64,000 bases of DNA from Micromonospora coerulea (GTDB lineage: Bacteria > Actinomycetota > Actinomycetes > Mycobacteriales > Micromonosporaceae), in assembly GCF_016598485.1 (NCBI RefSeq), contig NZ_JAEMUW010000003.1:361044-425043 (forward strand), in the 5' to 3' direction. Within the stretch, counting starts at the first letter, position 1; each line of letters begins with the position of its first letter. The notes beneath the pieces are model-generated. The model ran no database searches, was not told the DNA's origin, and saw only the letters and a list, made by a program, of their open reading frames with translations. The position numbers were made by a program, and so were the translations under genes. This document shows positions 28,853 to 36,243 of this stretch, piece after piece.

Positions 28853-29182
28853 GTGACGTCCGGGGTGTCCCAGACCCAGGCAGAAGCCGCGGTGATGCAG
28901 CAGACCGCCGCGAAGTTCGAGCAGGTGGACCAGTCGTTGCAGGCCATGCTGAGTGGCCTGATGGCCGAGCTGGAGGTCTTGCAGCAGGCCTGGCGGGGCG
29001 CCGGCGGGCGTTCGTTCGAGCAGGTCAAGCAGCAGTGGTCGCAGGACCAGGCGGCGTTGCAGCGGGCCCTGCGGGAGACCGCCACCGCGATCCGCACCGC
29101 CGGCCAGCAGTACGACGTCTCGGACACCGAGGCCGCCAGCCGGGTGGCCGGCACCAATCGCGGCATCCAGTTGCCGCTCTGA
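28853..29182 (+). CDS. WXG100 family ESX substrate, first of pair
   Basis: A 109-residue helical-hairpin protein. The W-x-G turn is in LQQAWRGAGG, helices run on both sides, and a C-terminal YxxxD secretion signal (YDVSD) is present. Such proteins are secreted as heterodimers by type VII systems. GTG 28853 was chosen after CGAGGAGGCGAG; the longer frame from 28559 overlaps eccE on the other strand. Twenty-two bases separate it from its partner. Confidence 0.9.
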   Translation: MTSGVSQTQAEAAVMQQTAAKFEQVDQSLQAMLSGLMAELEVLQQAWRGAGGRSFEQVKQQWSQDQAALQRALRETATAIRTAGQQYDVSDTEAASRVAGTNRGIQLPL

Positions 29183-29204
29183 CCCACCCGGAAAGGGAGA
29201 CCCG

Positions 29205-29498
29205 ATGGACCACGGTGTGCTGGTCGTCAATTTCGCCGCGCTGCAGCAGGCGGGCGCGGACATCCAGAAGGCGCTGAACACGCTCGACAGCCAGCTCGGG
29301 CAGCTCGAACGCGACGCCGCCCCGCTGGTGGCGAGCTGGACCGGCGCGGCCCGCGAGGCGTACGAGCGGCGGCAGGCGCGCTGGCGGTCCGCCTCGCAGG
29401 ACCTGCAGGTCATGCTGCGCGACATCAAGCTGGCGGTGGACGACTCCGCCGCCGACTACCTCGACACGGAGAAGCGCAACGTCAACCTGTTCCAGTGA
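29205..29498 (+). CDS. WXG100 family ESX substrate, second of pair
   Basis: A 97-residue WXG100 protein with WTG in the turn (VASWTGAAREAYE) and a C-terminal YxxxE signal (YLDTE). It likely dimerises with the protein encoded just upstream, as EsxA with EsxB. AAAGGGAGA precedes the ATG. A hairpin follows directly after the stop. Confidence 0.9.
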   Translation: MDHGVLVVNFAALQQAGADIQKALNTLDSQLGQLERDAAPLVASWTGAAREAYERRQARWRSASQDLQVMLRDIKLAVDDSAADYLDTEKRNVNLFQ

Positions 29499-29503
29499 CG
29501 ACG

Positions 29504-29552
29504 GCACGGCGGCGGTGTCGGGCGATTCATCCCGCCCGCGCCGCCGCCGTGC
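29504..29552 (+). terminator. Terminator after the WXG100 pair
   Basis: GCACGGCGGCGG and its exact complement form a 12-bp stem, with a further inner GGGCG/CGCCC-like pairing, five bases after the stop of the second WXG100 gene. Confidence 0.7.
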
Positions 29553-29560
29553 GTGTCTCC

Positions 29561-29608
29561 GTCCGGGTCTCCGCCGTCCGGTGCGCGGTCCGGGTCTCCG
29601 CCGTCCGG
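29561..29608. repeat. 27-base direct repeat
   Basis: A 21-base core (beginning GTCCGGGTCTCCGCC) occurs at 29561-29581 and again at 29588-29608, in the non-coding gap between the WXG100 terminator and the end of the mycosin gene. Confidence 0.75.
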
Positions 29609-29658
29609 GGCACTGCCCCCTGTCCGCGTCCCCGTCGGCCGGAGCGCTGTGCGGTGGG

Positions 29659-30867
29659 TCAGGCCGGGCCGGCGGGGCGCCACCCACGGCGGGCTCCCCG
29701 GGGCAGCACCACGGCCAGCAGCACCACCAGCCCCGCCGTCGTCCCGGTCGCGCCGGCCACCAGCAGCGCCCGCTGCCGCGCCGCCGCCCGCCGGGCCCGC
29801 TGCGCTGCCGCCGCCGGATCGGCGCCCTCGATCGGCAGCGCCGCGGCCCGGCCGGTCCGGCCCGTCCCGACCCCCGGGGTCTCGGTCACCGCGCGGTAGG
29901 GATTCAGCACTCCGGCCCCGTAGCCGTCACCGCGCCCCGGAGCCGGGTCGGCGCCGCCGACGATCCGCCGGGCCACCTCGGTCGCCGTCAGCTCCGGGCG
30001 GTACTGCCGGAGCAGCGCCGCGGTGGCCGCCACGAACGGCGTCGCGTAGCTCGTCCCCTCGGCCCGGCGGTGTCCCTGCCCCGGGGCGGCCAGCAGCACG
30101 TCACCGCCGGGTGCCACCAGGTCGACGTACGGGCCGGTCTGGGAGAACGGCGACCGCAGGCCGTCCGCGCCGATCGCGCCCACCCCGAGCACCCCGTCGT
30201 ACGCGGCCGGGTATGGGCAGGGGTCCCCGCTGTCGTGCAGGTTGCCTGCGGCGGCCACCACGACCACGTCCCGGCGCACCGCGTACGCGATCGCGGAGCG
30301 GACCGCGGCATTGTCCGCGTACAGCACGACGGAGAGGTTGAGCACCGTGGCGTGGTGGTCCACCGCCCAGCGGATCGCCCGGGCGAAGTCGGCCGGGCCG
30401 ACCGTACGCCCCGACTCCCGGCCGTCCACCACCTGCTGCTCGCTGACTCGTACCGGCAGGATGCGGGCGTCCGGGGCCAGCCCGCGGAACGCGACGCCCG
30501 GGCGGGACGCGGCCGCGATGATGCTCGCCACGCCGGTGCCGTGGCCGGCGCAGTCCTGGGTGCCGTCCCCGCCGGGGTCGAGGAAGTCGGCGCCCTCGAG
30601 CACCCGCCGGGCCAGCTGCGGGTGCCGCCGGTCCACCCCCGAGTCGACCACCGCGACGACGACCCCGGCGCCGGTGGCGAGCGGGGCGAGCCGGTCCGGG
30701 GCGTACCGCTGCTGGGGCCACGGCTGTTCGGTCACCGGTCGGGCGGGCGCCGGCGGGGCGGAGCAGGCCGGGGCGGCCCGCGCGGAGGCCGGCGCGGCCA
30801 GCGGCAGGGCGGCGGTGAGGACCGCGGCCAGGGCGGCCAGGGCCGGGCGCGGTGTGGGCCGGGACAT
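29659..30867 (-). CDS. mycP: Type VII secretion-associated serine protease mycosin
   Basis: Subtilisin-like membrane-anchored protease (402 aa) that processes ESX substrates and stabilises the secretion complex. The catalytic triad is intact: Asp75 (VVDSGVD), His109 (GHGTGVA) and Ser273 (GTSYATP), with Asn209 for the oxyanion hole (AAAGN). It has a signal peptide (about 1-31) and a C-terminal transmembrane helix (about 372-392). ATG 30867 follows GGAGGCGG; the frame open from 30951 is longer than needed. Convergent with the WXG100 pair. Confidence 0.92.
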   Translation of the reverse strand: MSRPTPRPALAALAAVLTAALPLAAPASARAAPACSAPPAPARPVTEQPWPQQRYAPDRLAPLATGAGVVVAVVDSGVDRRHPQLARRVLEGADFLDPGGDGTQDCAGHGTGVASIIAAASRPGVAFRGLAPDARILPVRVSEQQVVDGRESGRTVGPADFARAIRWAVDHHATVLNLSVVLYADNAAVRSAIAYAVRRDVVVVAAAGNLHDSGDPCPYPAAYDGVLGVGAIGADGLRSPFSQTGPYVDLVAPGGDVLLAAPGQGHRRAEGTSYATPFVAATAALLRQYRPELTATEVARRIVGGADPAPGRGDGYGAGVLNPYRAVTETPGVGTGRTGRAAALPIEGADPAAAAQRARRAAARQRALLVAGATGTTAGLVVLLAVVLPRGARRGWRPAGPA

Positions 30868-30950
30868 CGACCGCCTCCGTATCGTGGCGACTACGGAACG
30901 GGATGTTAGCGCCTCGGCCGCCGGGCCGATGGCCCCGCGACGGCCAGCCA

Positions 30951-30978
30951 TTGTGATCTTGTTACCACCTTGTAGGTT
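30951..30978 (+). promoter_or_regulatory. Possible promoter of the SseB-domain gene
   Basis: TTGTGA, a 16-base spacer and TAGGTT, inside a short AT-rich stretch ending about 36 bases before the GTG of the SseB-domain gene. Spacing fits a housekeeping promoter, but the match is modest. Confidence 0.3.
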
Positions 30979-31014
30979 GTACGCGATACCTATGGCCTGT
31001 TCGCGGGAGGAGAG

Positions 31015-34000
31015 GTGGCCGTGACCGGATGGGAACCGGCTACCGAGGCCGAGGTGGCGATGCGGGACGCGCTGCGCGCCCAGGACCAGGAGCTTTACTT
31101 CCGCATCCTGACCCGTGTCGACCTGCTACTGCCGGTCGCCGGGGAGGCGCTCGCCGGGCGGGGGCCGGTGGGGTGGGGGACGTGGAGCACCGGCGGGCGG
31201 ACCCATGTCCTGGCATTCACGTCGGTCAGCGCGATGCGCGCCTGCCTGGGCGAGAACGCGGGCACCACCCGGCGGGTCCCGTACCCAGATCTCGCGGCGG
31301 ACTGGCCCAACCACGAATGGTGGCTGGCGGTGAACCCGGGGCTGCCGATCGAGGGCTACCTACCCGCGTGGTTCGTCGCGCAGCTGTCCCGGGGGGACGT
31401 CCGGCTGCCCGGCCGGACCATGGGCGCCCGAGCCCGCCTCGATCGGGCCGAGACGGCCGCCCGCACCCGGGCCAGCGCCACCGTGCCGGGTCGGGACGCT
31501 CCCGTCTCCCCGGCCCCCGGCAGCCCGGTCTCCCCGGCCCCGCCGGTCTCCCCGGCCCCGGGCGCGCCCGTCTTCCCGGCCCCGGGCCCGGCCTTCGGTC
31601 AGGTCGCTCCGGCTCCGCCGGCCGCTTTGCCGGAGCCGTCGACCGTGCCGATCCCGAGCCCACCGCCGCGGCCCCCGAGCCCACCGCCCCAGCCCCCGAC
31701 GCCGTCGGGGGTCGCGCCGCCGCCGGTTGCCCCGGCGCCCCGACCGCCGGAGGCGTCGAACACCCGAACGGCCCCGGGTCAGCTGACATCGTCCGGTTGG
31801 CCGCGGGAGAGCGGCGAAGCGCTGGGCCGATCCCGACCCGCGGCGCGAGCGCACAGCGGCGCGGAGAACCTCTCCGGCTGGCTCAACGATCTGCGCCACC
31901 GCCCCGATGACCAGGATCCGTTCAGCGCCGGCCCGGCACCCGACCCCGCCGGGGCGGCGGCCCCGAACGGTGCTGGCGACGCGGAGCACGGGGCCGCCCG
32001 GTCCTTCTTCGAGCCTGCCTCCGGCCGGGTGTCCCGACGGCCGTCGCCGCTGGACGCACCGCACCGCTCCGGCGACCGGCCCGCGCCGCCGTCCCGCCTC
32101 GGTCGCGGCGGCCAGCCGTTCCCGCGCCGCCGGCCGCTCAGCGAGCCGGTGCCGGAGGAGACGACCCCCGCGTTCCGGGTCGACCCGCCCGCCGAGCGGG
32201 CACCGACGCCTCCGCGCCCGCGTCCCGGGTCGTCCGGTGAGGAGCCGACCATGGCGTTCCGCCCGGTCGGGCCGGCCGCCGGCGAGGATGTCACCCAGGC
32301 CCTGCCTCGTCGCCACCCGACGCCCGCGGAGGCGGACGAGCAGACCCAGCCGATCGTCGCTGCCGCCGGGCCCGGCGTCTCGCCGCTTGTCGCACCAGCG
32401 GAGGCGCAGGAGCTGCCCCCGTCGATCGCGGAGCCGGTGTCGGGGCCTCCGGCGCCACGCCGGAGCTTCTCGCCGATCGTCATCGAGGGCACCGTCATCG
32501 AGTCGCGCGAGCTCACCGAGCCGGCGGACGACCGTCGCGCGGCGTGGGTCGATGACCGCCGCGCCCGGGCCGCCCCGACGGAGACCGGGCGACCGGAGCC
32601 GTCGGAGGGACCGACCGCCTGGGCCGGGGCGAATTCCGCCGAGGCGGACCGGTCGACCAGCCCGTGGGCCGGTCCGGCCGACCCCACGGAGTCGTTCGCC
32701 GCGGCGCCCCGCCCCGAGCCGGCCGCACCCCGCCCCGAGCCGGCCGCACCCCGCCCCGAGCCGGCCGCACCCCGCTCGGAGCCGGCCCCGCCGGCGGCCG
32801 GGGCGATCGCACCCGCCGTCGAGCCCACCACGCCGCCGGCCGAGCCCACCGCGCCGATGTTCCGGCCGGCCGGCCCGGCTGCTGAAGCGACGGCGCTGTT
32901 CGGCTCGGCCGAGCCGGGGGCATCGCTGTTCGAGCCGGTCGAGCCGACGGCGTCGCTGTTCGAGCCGTCCGAGCCGACGGCGTTGCTGTCTGAATCGACC
33001 ACCCCTCCGGCCCCGCCGCCGGTCGAGGTGACCGCGCCGGGCCGGCCGCCGGCCGAGCCGGCCGAGCCGTTGTTCGCGCCGGCCACCCCGTGGGCCGAGC
33101 CGGTCGATCTGCTGTTCGCGCCGCGCACCACCGAGCCCGCCGAGCCGACCTCTCCGGCGGCGGGGGGCGTGCCGGCGACGGAGGTGGGTGCGGGCCCGAC
33201 CTCGTCGCCGGCCGAGCCGATGGCTGCCGGCACGGGCACCGAGCTGGCCGGCATGCCGGGGCGGGTGGCACCGGCGGACGACTTCGTGCCGGCCAACGAC
33301 GTCGAGGAGGACCTGCTCGCCGCCGCGGGCAGCGGCAGCACGGACACCTTCCTCTCCACCCTGCTGCTGGCCCGGGTGCTGCTGCCGAGCGCGCCCGACT
33401 CGGCGCCGGGCAGCCGGCCGGGGGAACCGGGCTTCGTCTGGCGGACCGAGGAACTGGCCGGCGAGACGTACGTGGTGGTCTACACCTCGCCGGAACGGCT
33501 CGCCGACCGGGCCGACGGTCCGGTCGAGACGGTCCGGGTCAAGTTCGTCCAGCTCATCCGCCGCTGGCCGGACGAGAGCTGGTCGTTCGCGGTCAACCCG
33601 GGCACCCCGGTCGGCGCGAAGTACCCGGGTGAGCAGGTCCTCGGGCTGGCCAACTGGGCCGCCGAGGTGGGTCTCGGCGATGAGCTGGAAAGCGAGCCGG
33701 AGCCGGCCCCGGCCGAGCCGGCGTCGGCGACCTCGACCCGGCACGTCCCGCCGGCGTCCGATCCGACCCGTCCGGTCATCATGCAGAAGGCGATCGCCGC
33801 GAGCCAGCTCGCCTACTACCTGGAGCGCGGCTACGACCGGGTCTCCGGCTTCGTGCACCGGGCCAACGAGCTGTCCCACCTGACCACGCCGGCCCAGTTG
33901 TACGACGCGTTGGGCCTGGGCCACCCGGACTCGCCGTTCTCCCGCGCTGCCGAGGAGATCTACGTGCTTCGCTGGCCGGCGTACCGGCCGAGCCTCTATC

Positions 34001-34251
34001 GCATCCCGTACGGCGGCCAGAACGAGGCCGCGATGCGCGCGATGGAGGGCTGGGTGATCGAACGTCCCCCGTTCCGTGGCAACGGGTTCGCCCCCGGGGA
34101 GAGCAGCGACGTGGTTGCCGAGTTCAAGGTGGACAGCGCCCGCCTGCCGCACGGCGCCCAGCTCTGGCGGATCGGCGCGGACGGCACCGAGCGGGTGGTC
34201 GCCGTGCTGGACGGGGACGCGCTGCTGTGGCGAGGGGTCGGTGAGCCGTGA
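31015..34251 (+). CDS. Large protein with two SseB-like domains and an unassigned C-terminal domain
   Basis: A 1078-residue protein. Residues about 10-135 and 755-885 are similar SseB-like domains; each ends in a W...W(S/W)(F/L)AVNPG phrase (WWLAVNPGLPIEG and WSFAVNPGTPVGA). Between them lie about 600 residues of Pro/Ala/Glu-rich, probably disordered sequence with heptad repeats APRPEPA. Residues about 919-1078 form a separate folded domain (IAASQLAYYLERGYDRVSGF to the end) that I do not recognise. There is no signal peptide or membrane helix. The neighbouring ESX genes suggest a link to type VII secretion; an effector role is only an inference. GTG 31021 is an alternative start. Confidence 0.75.
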   Translation: MAVTGWEPATEAEVAMRDALRAQDQELYFRILTRVDLLLPVAGEALAGRGPVGWGTWSTGGRTHVLAFTSVSAMRACLGENAGTTRRVPYPDLAADWPNHEWWLAVNPGLPIEGYLPAWFVAQLSRGDVRLPGRTMGARARLDRAETAARTRASATVPGRDAPVSPAPGSPVSPAPPVSPAPGAPVFPAPGPAFGQVAPAPPAALPEPSTVPIPSPPPRPPSPPPQPPTPSGVAPPPVAPAPRPPEASNTRTAPGQLTSSGWPRESGEALGRSRPAARAHSGAENLSGWLNDLRHRPDDQDPFSAGPAPDPAGAAAPNGAGDAEHGAARSFFEPASGRVSRRPSPLDAPHRSGDRPAPPSRLGRGGQPFPRRRPLSEPVPEETTPAFRVDPPAERAPTPPRPRPGSSGEEPTMAFRPVGPAAGEDVTQALPRRHPTPAEADEQTQPIVAAAGPGVSPLVAPAEAQELPPSIAEPVSGPPAPRRSFSPIVIEGTVIESRELTEPADDRRAAWVDDRRARAAPTETGRPEPSEGPTAWAGANSAEADRSTSPWAGPADPTESFAAAPRPEPAAPRPEPAAPRPEPAAPRSEPAPPAAGAIAPAVEPTTPPAEPTAPMFRPAGPAAEATALFGSAEPGASLFEPVEPTASLFEPSEPTALLSESTTPPAPPPVEVTAPGRPPAEPAEPLFAPATPWAEPVDLLFAPRTTEPAEPTSPAAGGVPATEVGAGPTSSPAEPMAAGTGTELAGMPGRVAPADDFVPANDVEEDLLAAAGSGSTDTFLSTLLLARVLLPSAPDSAPGSRPGEPGFVWRTEELAGETYVVVYTSPERLADRADGPVETVRVKFVQLIRRWPDESWSFAVNPGTPVGAKYPGEQVLGLANWAAEVGLGDELESEPEPAPAEPASATSTRHVPPASDPTRPVIMQKAIAASQLAYYLERGYDRVSGFVHRANELSHLTTPAQLYDALGLGHPDSPFSRAAEEIYVLRWPAYRPSLYRIPYGGQNEAAMRAMEGWVIERPPFRGNGFAPGESSDVVAEFKVDSARLPHGAQLWRIGADGTERVVAVLDGDALLWRGVGEP
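32707..32788 (+). repeat. 21-base coding tandem repeat
   Basis: About four units of a 21-base repeat (CCCCGCCCCGAGCCGGCCGCA) encode APRPEPA heptads in the linker of the SseB-domain protein; the fourth unit has diverged. Such repeats can change copy number. Confidence 0.85.
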
Positions 34252-34613
34252 CCAGGGACGGTTACGTGGCCCGCTGGCAGGGCCGGGAATACCAGGCCAG
34301 CCCGGACGGCGACGACGTCCGGCTCTACCAGCCCGAGCCGGGCGAGGGCTTCGCGGAGGTACGCCCCGGCCGGTACGTCCGGGTGGTGCCGGCCACCGAG
34401 GTCGACGACCTGGTGTACGTCCGGACCACCTGCACCTGGCAGGGGCAGCCGTTCATCGTGTTGGCCGAGCACGACGGCTGGCTGCGGGTGGAGTACACCG
34501 GTGGGCGCTGGCCGGTCGCCCGGGCGATGCGGCTGGAGGCCTTCGACTTCGGCGTCTACCAGGGTTGGGCGCCGGCGAACGAGGTGGCCGACCTGCGCGA
34601 GCAGCGGGTCTGA
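34248..34613 (+). CDS. Conserved-looking small protein coupled to the SseB-domain gene
   Basis: A 121-residue soluble protein, rich in beta-strand-like segments and aromatic residues (VARWQGREY, GGRWPVARA, GVYQGWAPANEV). I do not recognise the family with certainty. The GTG start overlaps the upstream stop (GTGA), so the two proteins are made in step and may bind each other. A partner or immunity role toward the upstream C-terminal domain is speculation from gene order. Confidence 0.75.
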   Translation: MTRDGYVARWQGREYQASPDGDDVRLYQPEPGEGFAEVRPGRYVRVVPATEVDDLVYVRTTCTWQGQPFIVLAEHDGWLRVEYTGGRWPVARAMRLEAFDFGVYQGWAPANEVADLREQRV

Positions 34614-34614
34614 G

Positions 34615-35547
34615 TCAGGACTTCGTCCAGCGCAGGATCTCCCCGAGCACCACGTCCTTCGCCTCCACGTGCGGGAAGTGGCCGACCCCGTCGAGCAGCC
34701 GCCACTCGTACGGGGCGGTGACGTACCGGCCGGAGCCCTGCGCGGTGCGTGGCAGGGAGGCGGTGTCCAGCGCGCCGTGCAGCTGTAGCGTCGGCGTGAC
34801 CAGCGGCCGCTGCATCAGCCGGACGAAGCGGTAGCCGTGCAGCCGCAGCACCGAGCGGAACGCCCAGCGGTACCCCTCCAGCGCGCAGAAGGCGGCTTGG
34901 GGGATCTGCATCGCCTCGCGGCAGCACCGGGCGTACGCCTCGAAGTCCGGGCCGGCCGCCCAGCGCGGGCCGCCCCAGCGGCGCAGCATCGCCTCCACCT
35001 CGGCGGCGTCGTCCCTGGTGAGCACGTGTTCGTAGCGGGGCAGCTGGAACTTCAGTGTCGGGGTGGAGGCGGCGAACTGGCCGCGGGGGTCGGCGAAGAT
35101 GGCGGCGCGCAGCCGGAGCGGGTGCGGGGCGCCGAGCACCACCAGCCGGCGGACCAGGGTGGGGTGGAACGAGGCGACGGTCCAGGCGATCAGGCCGCCG
35201 CCCCCGGTGCCCACCAGGGTCGCCGACCGTTCGCCGAGCGCCCGGATCAGCCCGGCCACGTCGGCGGCGAGGGTGTAGCCGTCGTACCCCCGGGGTGGCT
35301 TGTCGCTCGCGCCGTAGCCGCGCAGATCGACGGCGACCGCCCGGAAGCCCGCATCGGCGACCGCCGGCAGCATCTCCTTCCAGGCCAGCCAGTATTCGGG
35401 GAAACCGTGCAGGAAGAGGACCATCGGGCCGGTGCCGGCCTCGACGACGTGGAAGCGGGTGCCGTTGGCGCCGACGAACCGGTGCGTCCACGGCCCCTCG
35501 GGCAGGACGCAGGACTCATCGACGGGTCCGCCGCGCTGCTCGGTCAT
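34615..35547 (-). CDS. Alpha/beta hydrolase fold protein, nucleophile apparently lost
   Basis: A 310-residue member of the epoxide hydrolase/dehalogenase-like group: oxyanion motif HGFPEYW (47-53), the RGYGASDKP phrase (76-84) and a C-terminal GVGHFPHVE with the catalytic histidine. The nucleophile elbow, normally GHDWGG or GxSxG, reads GTGGGG (113-118), so Gly115 stands where the Asp or Ser nucleophile belongs. The nucleotide sequence there is clear. It may be a non-catalytic or mechanistically changed homologue. Substrate unknown. Confidence 0.85.
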   Translation of the reverse strand: MTEQRGGPVDESCVLPEGPWTHRFVGANGTRFHVVEAGTGPMVLFLHGFPEYWLAWKEMLPAVADAGFRAVAVDLRGYGASDKPPRGYDGYTLAADVAGLIRALGERSATLVGTGGGGLIAWTVASFHPTLVRRLVVLGAPHPLRLRAAIFADPRGQFAASTPTLKFQLPRYEHVLTRDDAAEVEAMLRRWGGPRWAAGPDFEAYARCCREAMQIPQAAFCALEGYRWAFRSVLRLHGYRFVRLMQRPLVTPTLQLHGALDTASLPRTAQGSGRYVTAPYEWRLLDGVGHFPHVEAKDVVLGEILRWTKS

Positions 35548-35609
35548 GGGGCACAGCCTAGGCCCGGGCGTCGTGATCGCCGGCCGGGGCCGCCGGGCGA
35601 CGGCCGGTC

Positions 35610-36098
35610 TCAGTCCGTGACGATCCGCATCGGTGTGCCGGGGCCACAGTCGAACGACGAGGTGGGCGGCGCGACCCGCAGCGTCACGAAGCTGCCCACC
35701 CGCAGCTCACCGGCCTCGGGACCGTGGAGCGCGTACTCGCGCCCGTTCTCGTCCACCAGGCCGTAGCAGGGGCCGGTGCCACCGCGGGTGATCCGGCCGG
35801 CGATCAGGTCGGTCGGGCGGTTGTCGGTCGGCTTTCGCGGCGGCCCGGCGGGCCGGCCCAGGGCCGGCGGCACGGTGGCGGAGATCGTAGCGGGCCGCCC
35901 GGCGGGCGCCACCGGCGTGGCGGCGGGCGTACCGGCGGGCGTGGCGGTGAGCGGGTCGGGCGACGGGGCCGCAGTGTCGGACGTGGGCGGCGGCGTCTTC
36001 TCGTCGGACACGGGGCCTCCGATCCCGGCACAGCCGGTGAGGGGAATCAGCAGCGCCAGCGCGATGGCGACGGGCGGCCGGGCGCTACGGGGGGTCAC
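35610..36098 (-). CDS. Putative lipoprotein
   Basis: A 162-residue exported protein with a lipoprotein signal: hydrophobic stretch then lipobox LTGC with Cys23 as the lipidated residue. A Pro/Thr/Ala-rich linker (about 30-85) leads to a small C-terminal domain (about 95-160) with two Cys residues (GPCYGL and FDCGPG). GTG 36098 begins just before the signal peptide; the open frame upstream to 36392 has no such features. Function unknown. Confidence 0.7.
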   Translation of the reverse strand: MTPRSARPPVAIALALLIPLTGCAGIGGPVSDEKTPPPTSDTAAPSPDPLTATPAGTPAATPVAPAGRPATISATVPPALGRPAGPPRKPTDNRPTDLIAGRITRGGTGPCYGLVDENGREYALHGPEAGELRVGSFVTLRVAPPTSSFDCGPGTPMRIVTD

Positions 36099-36190
36099 TC
36101 GGATCAGACGCGCCGACGGCGGCCCGGGTTCCGCTGCCAGCGGGCTCGGCCGGCCGAGGGCCGGCCGACAGCGGCCCCCGCCGGCACGGG

Positions 36191-36223
36191 CGATGCCCGG
36201 GCGGGTGACCCGCCCGGGCATCG
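36191..36223 (-). terminator. Terminator of the first M6 peptidase gene
   Basis: A perfect 15-bp stem (CGATGCCCGGGCGGG) with a tga loop, 21 bases downstream of the minus-strand M6 peptidase stop. Confidence 0.75.
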
Positions 36224-36243
36224 TGGTGCAGCGGGAACCTCGA

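Noticed and set aside
31360..34152. Minus-strand ORF of 930 codons opposite the SseB-domain gene
   Set aside because: Arg/Gly-rich shadow of the repetitive linker.
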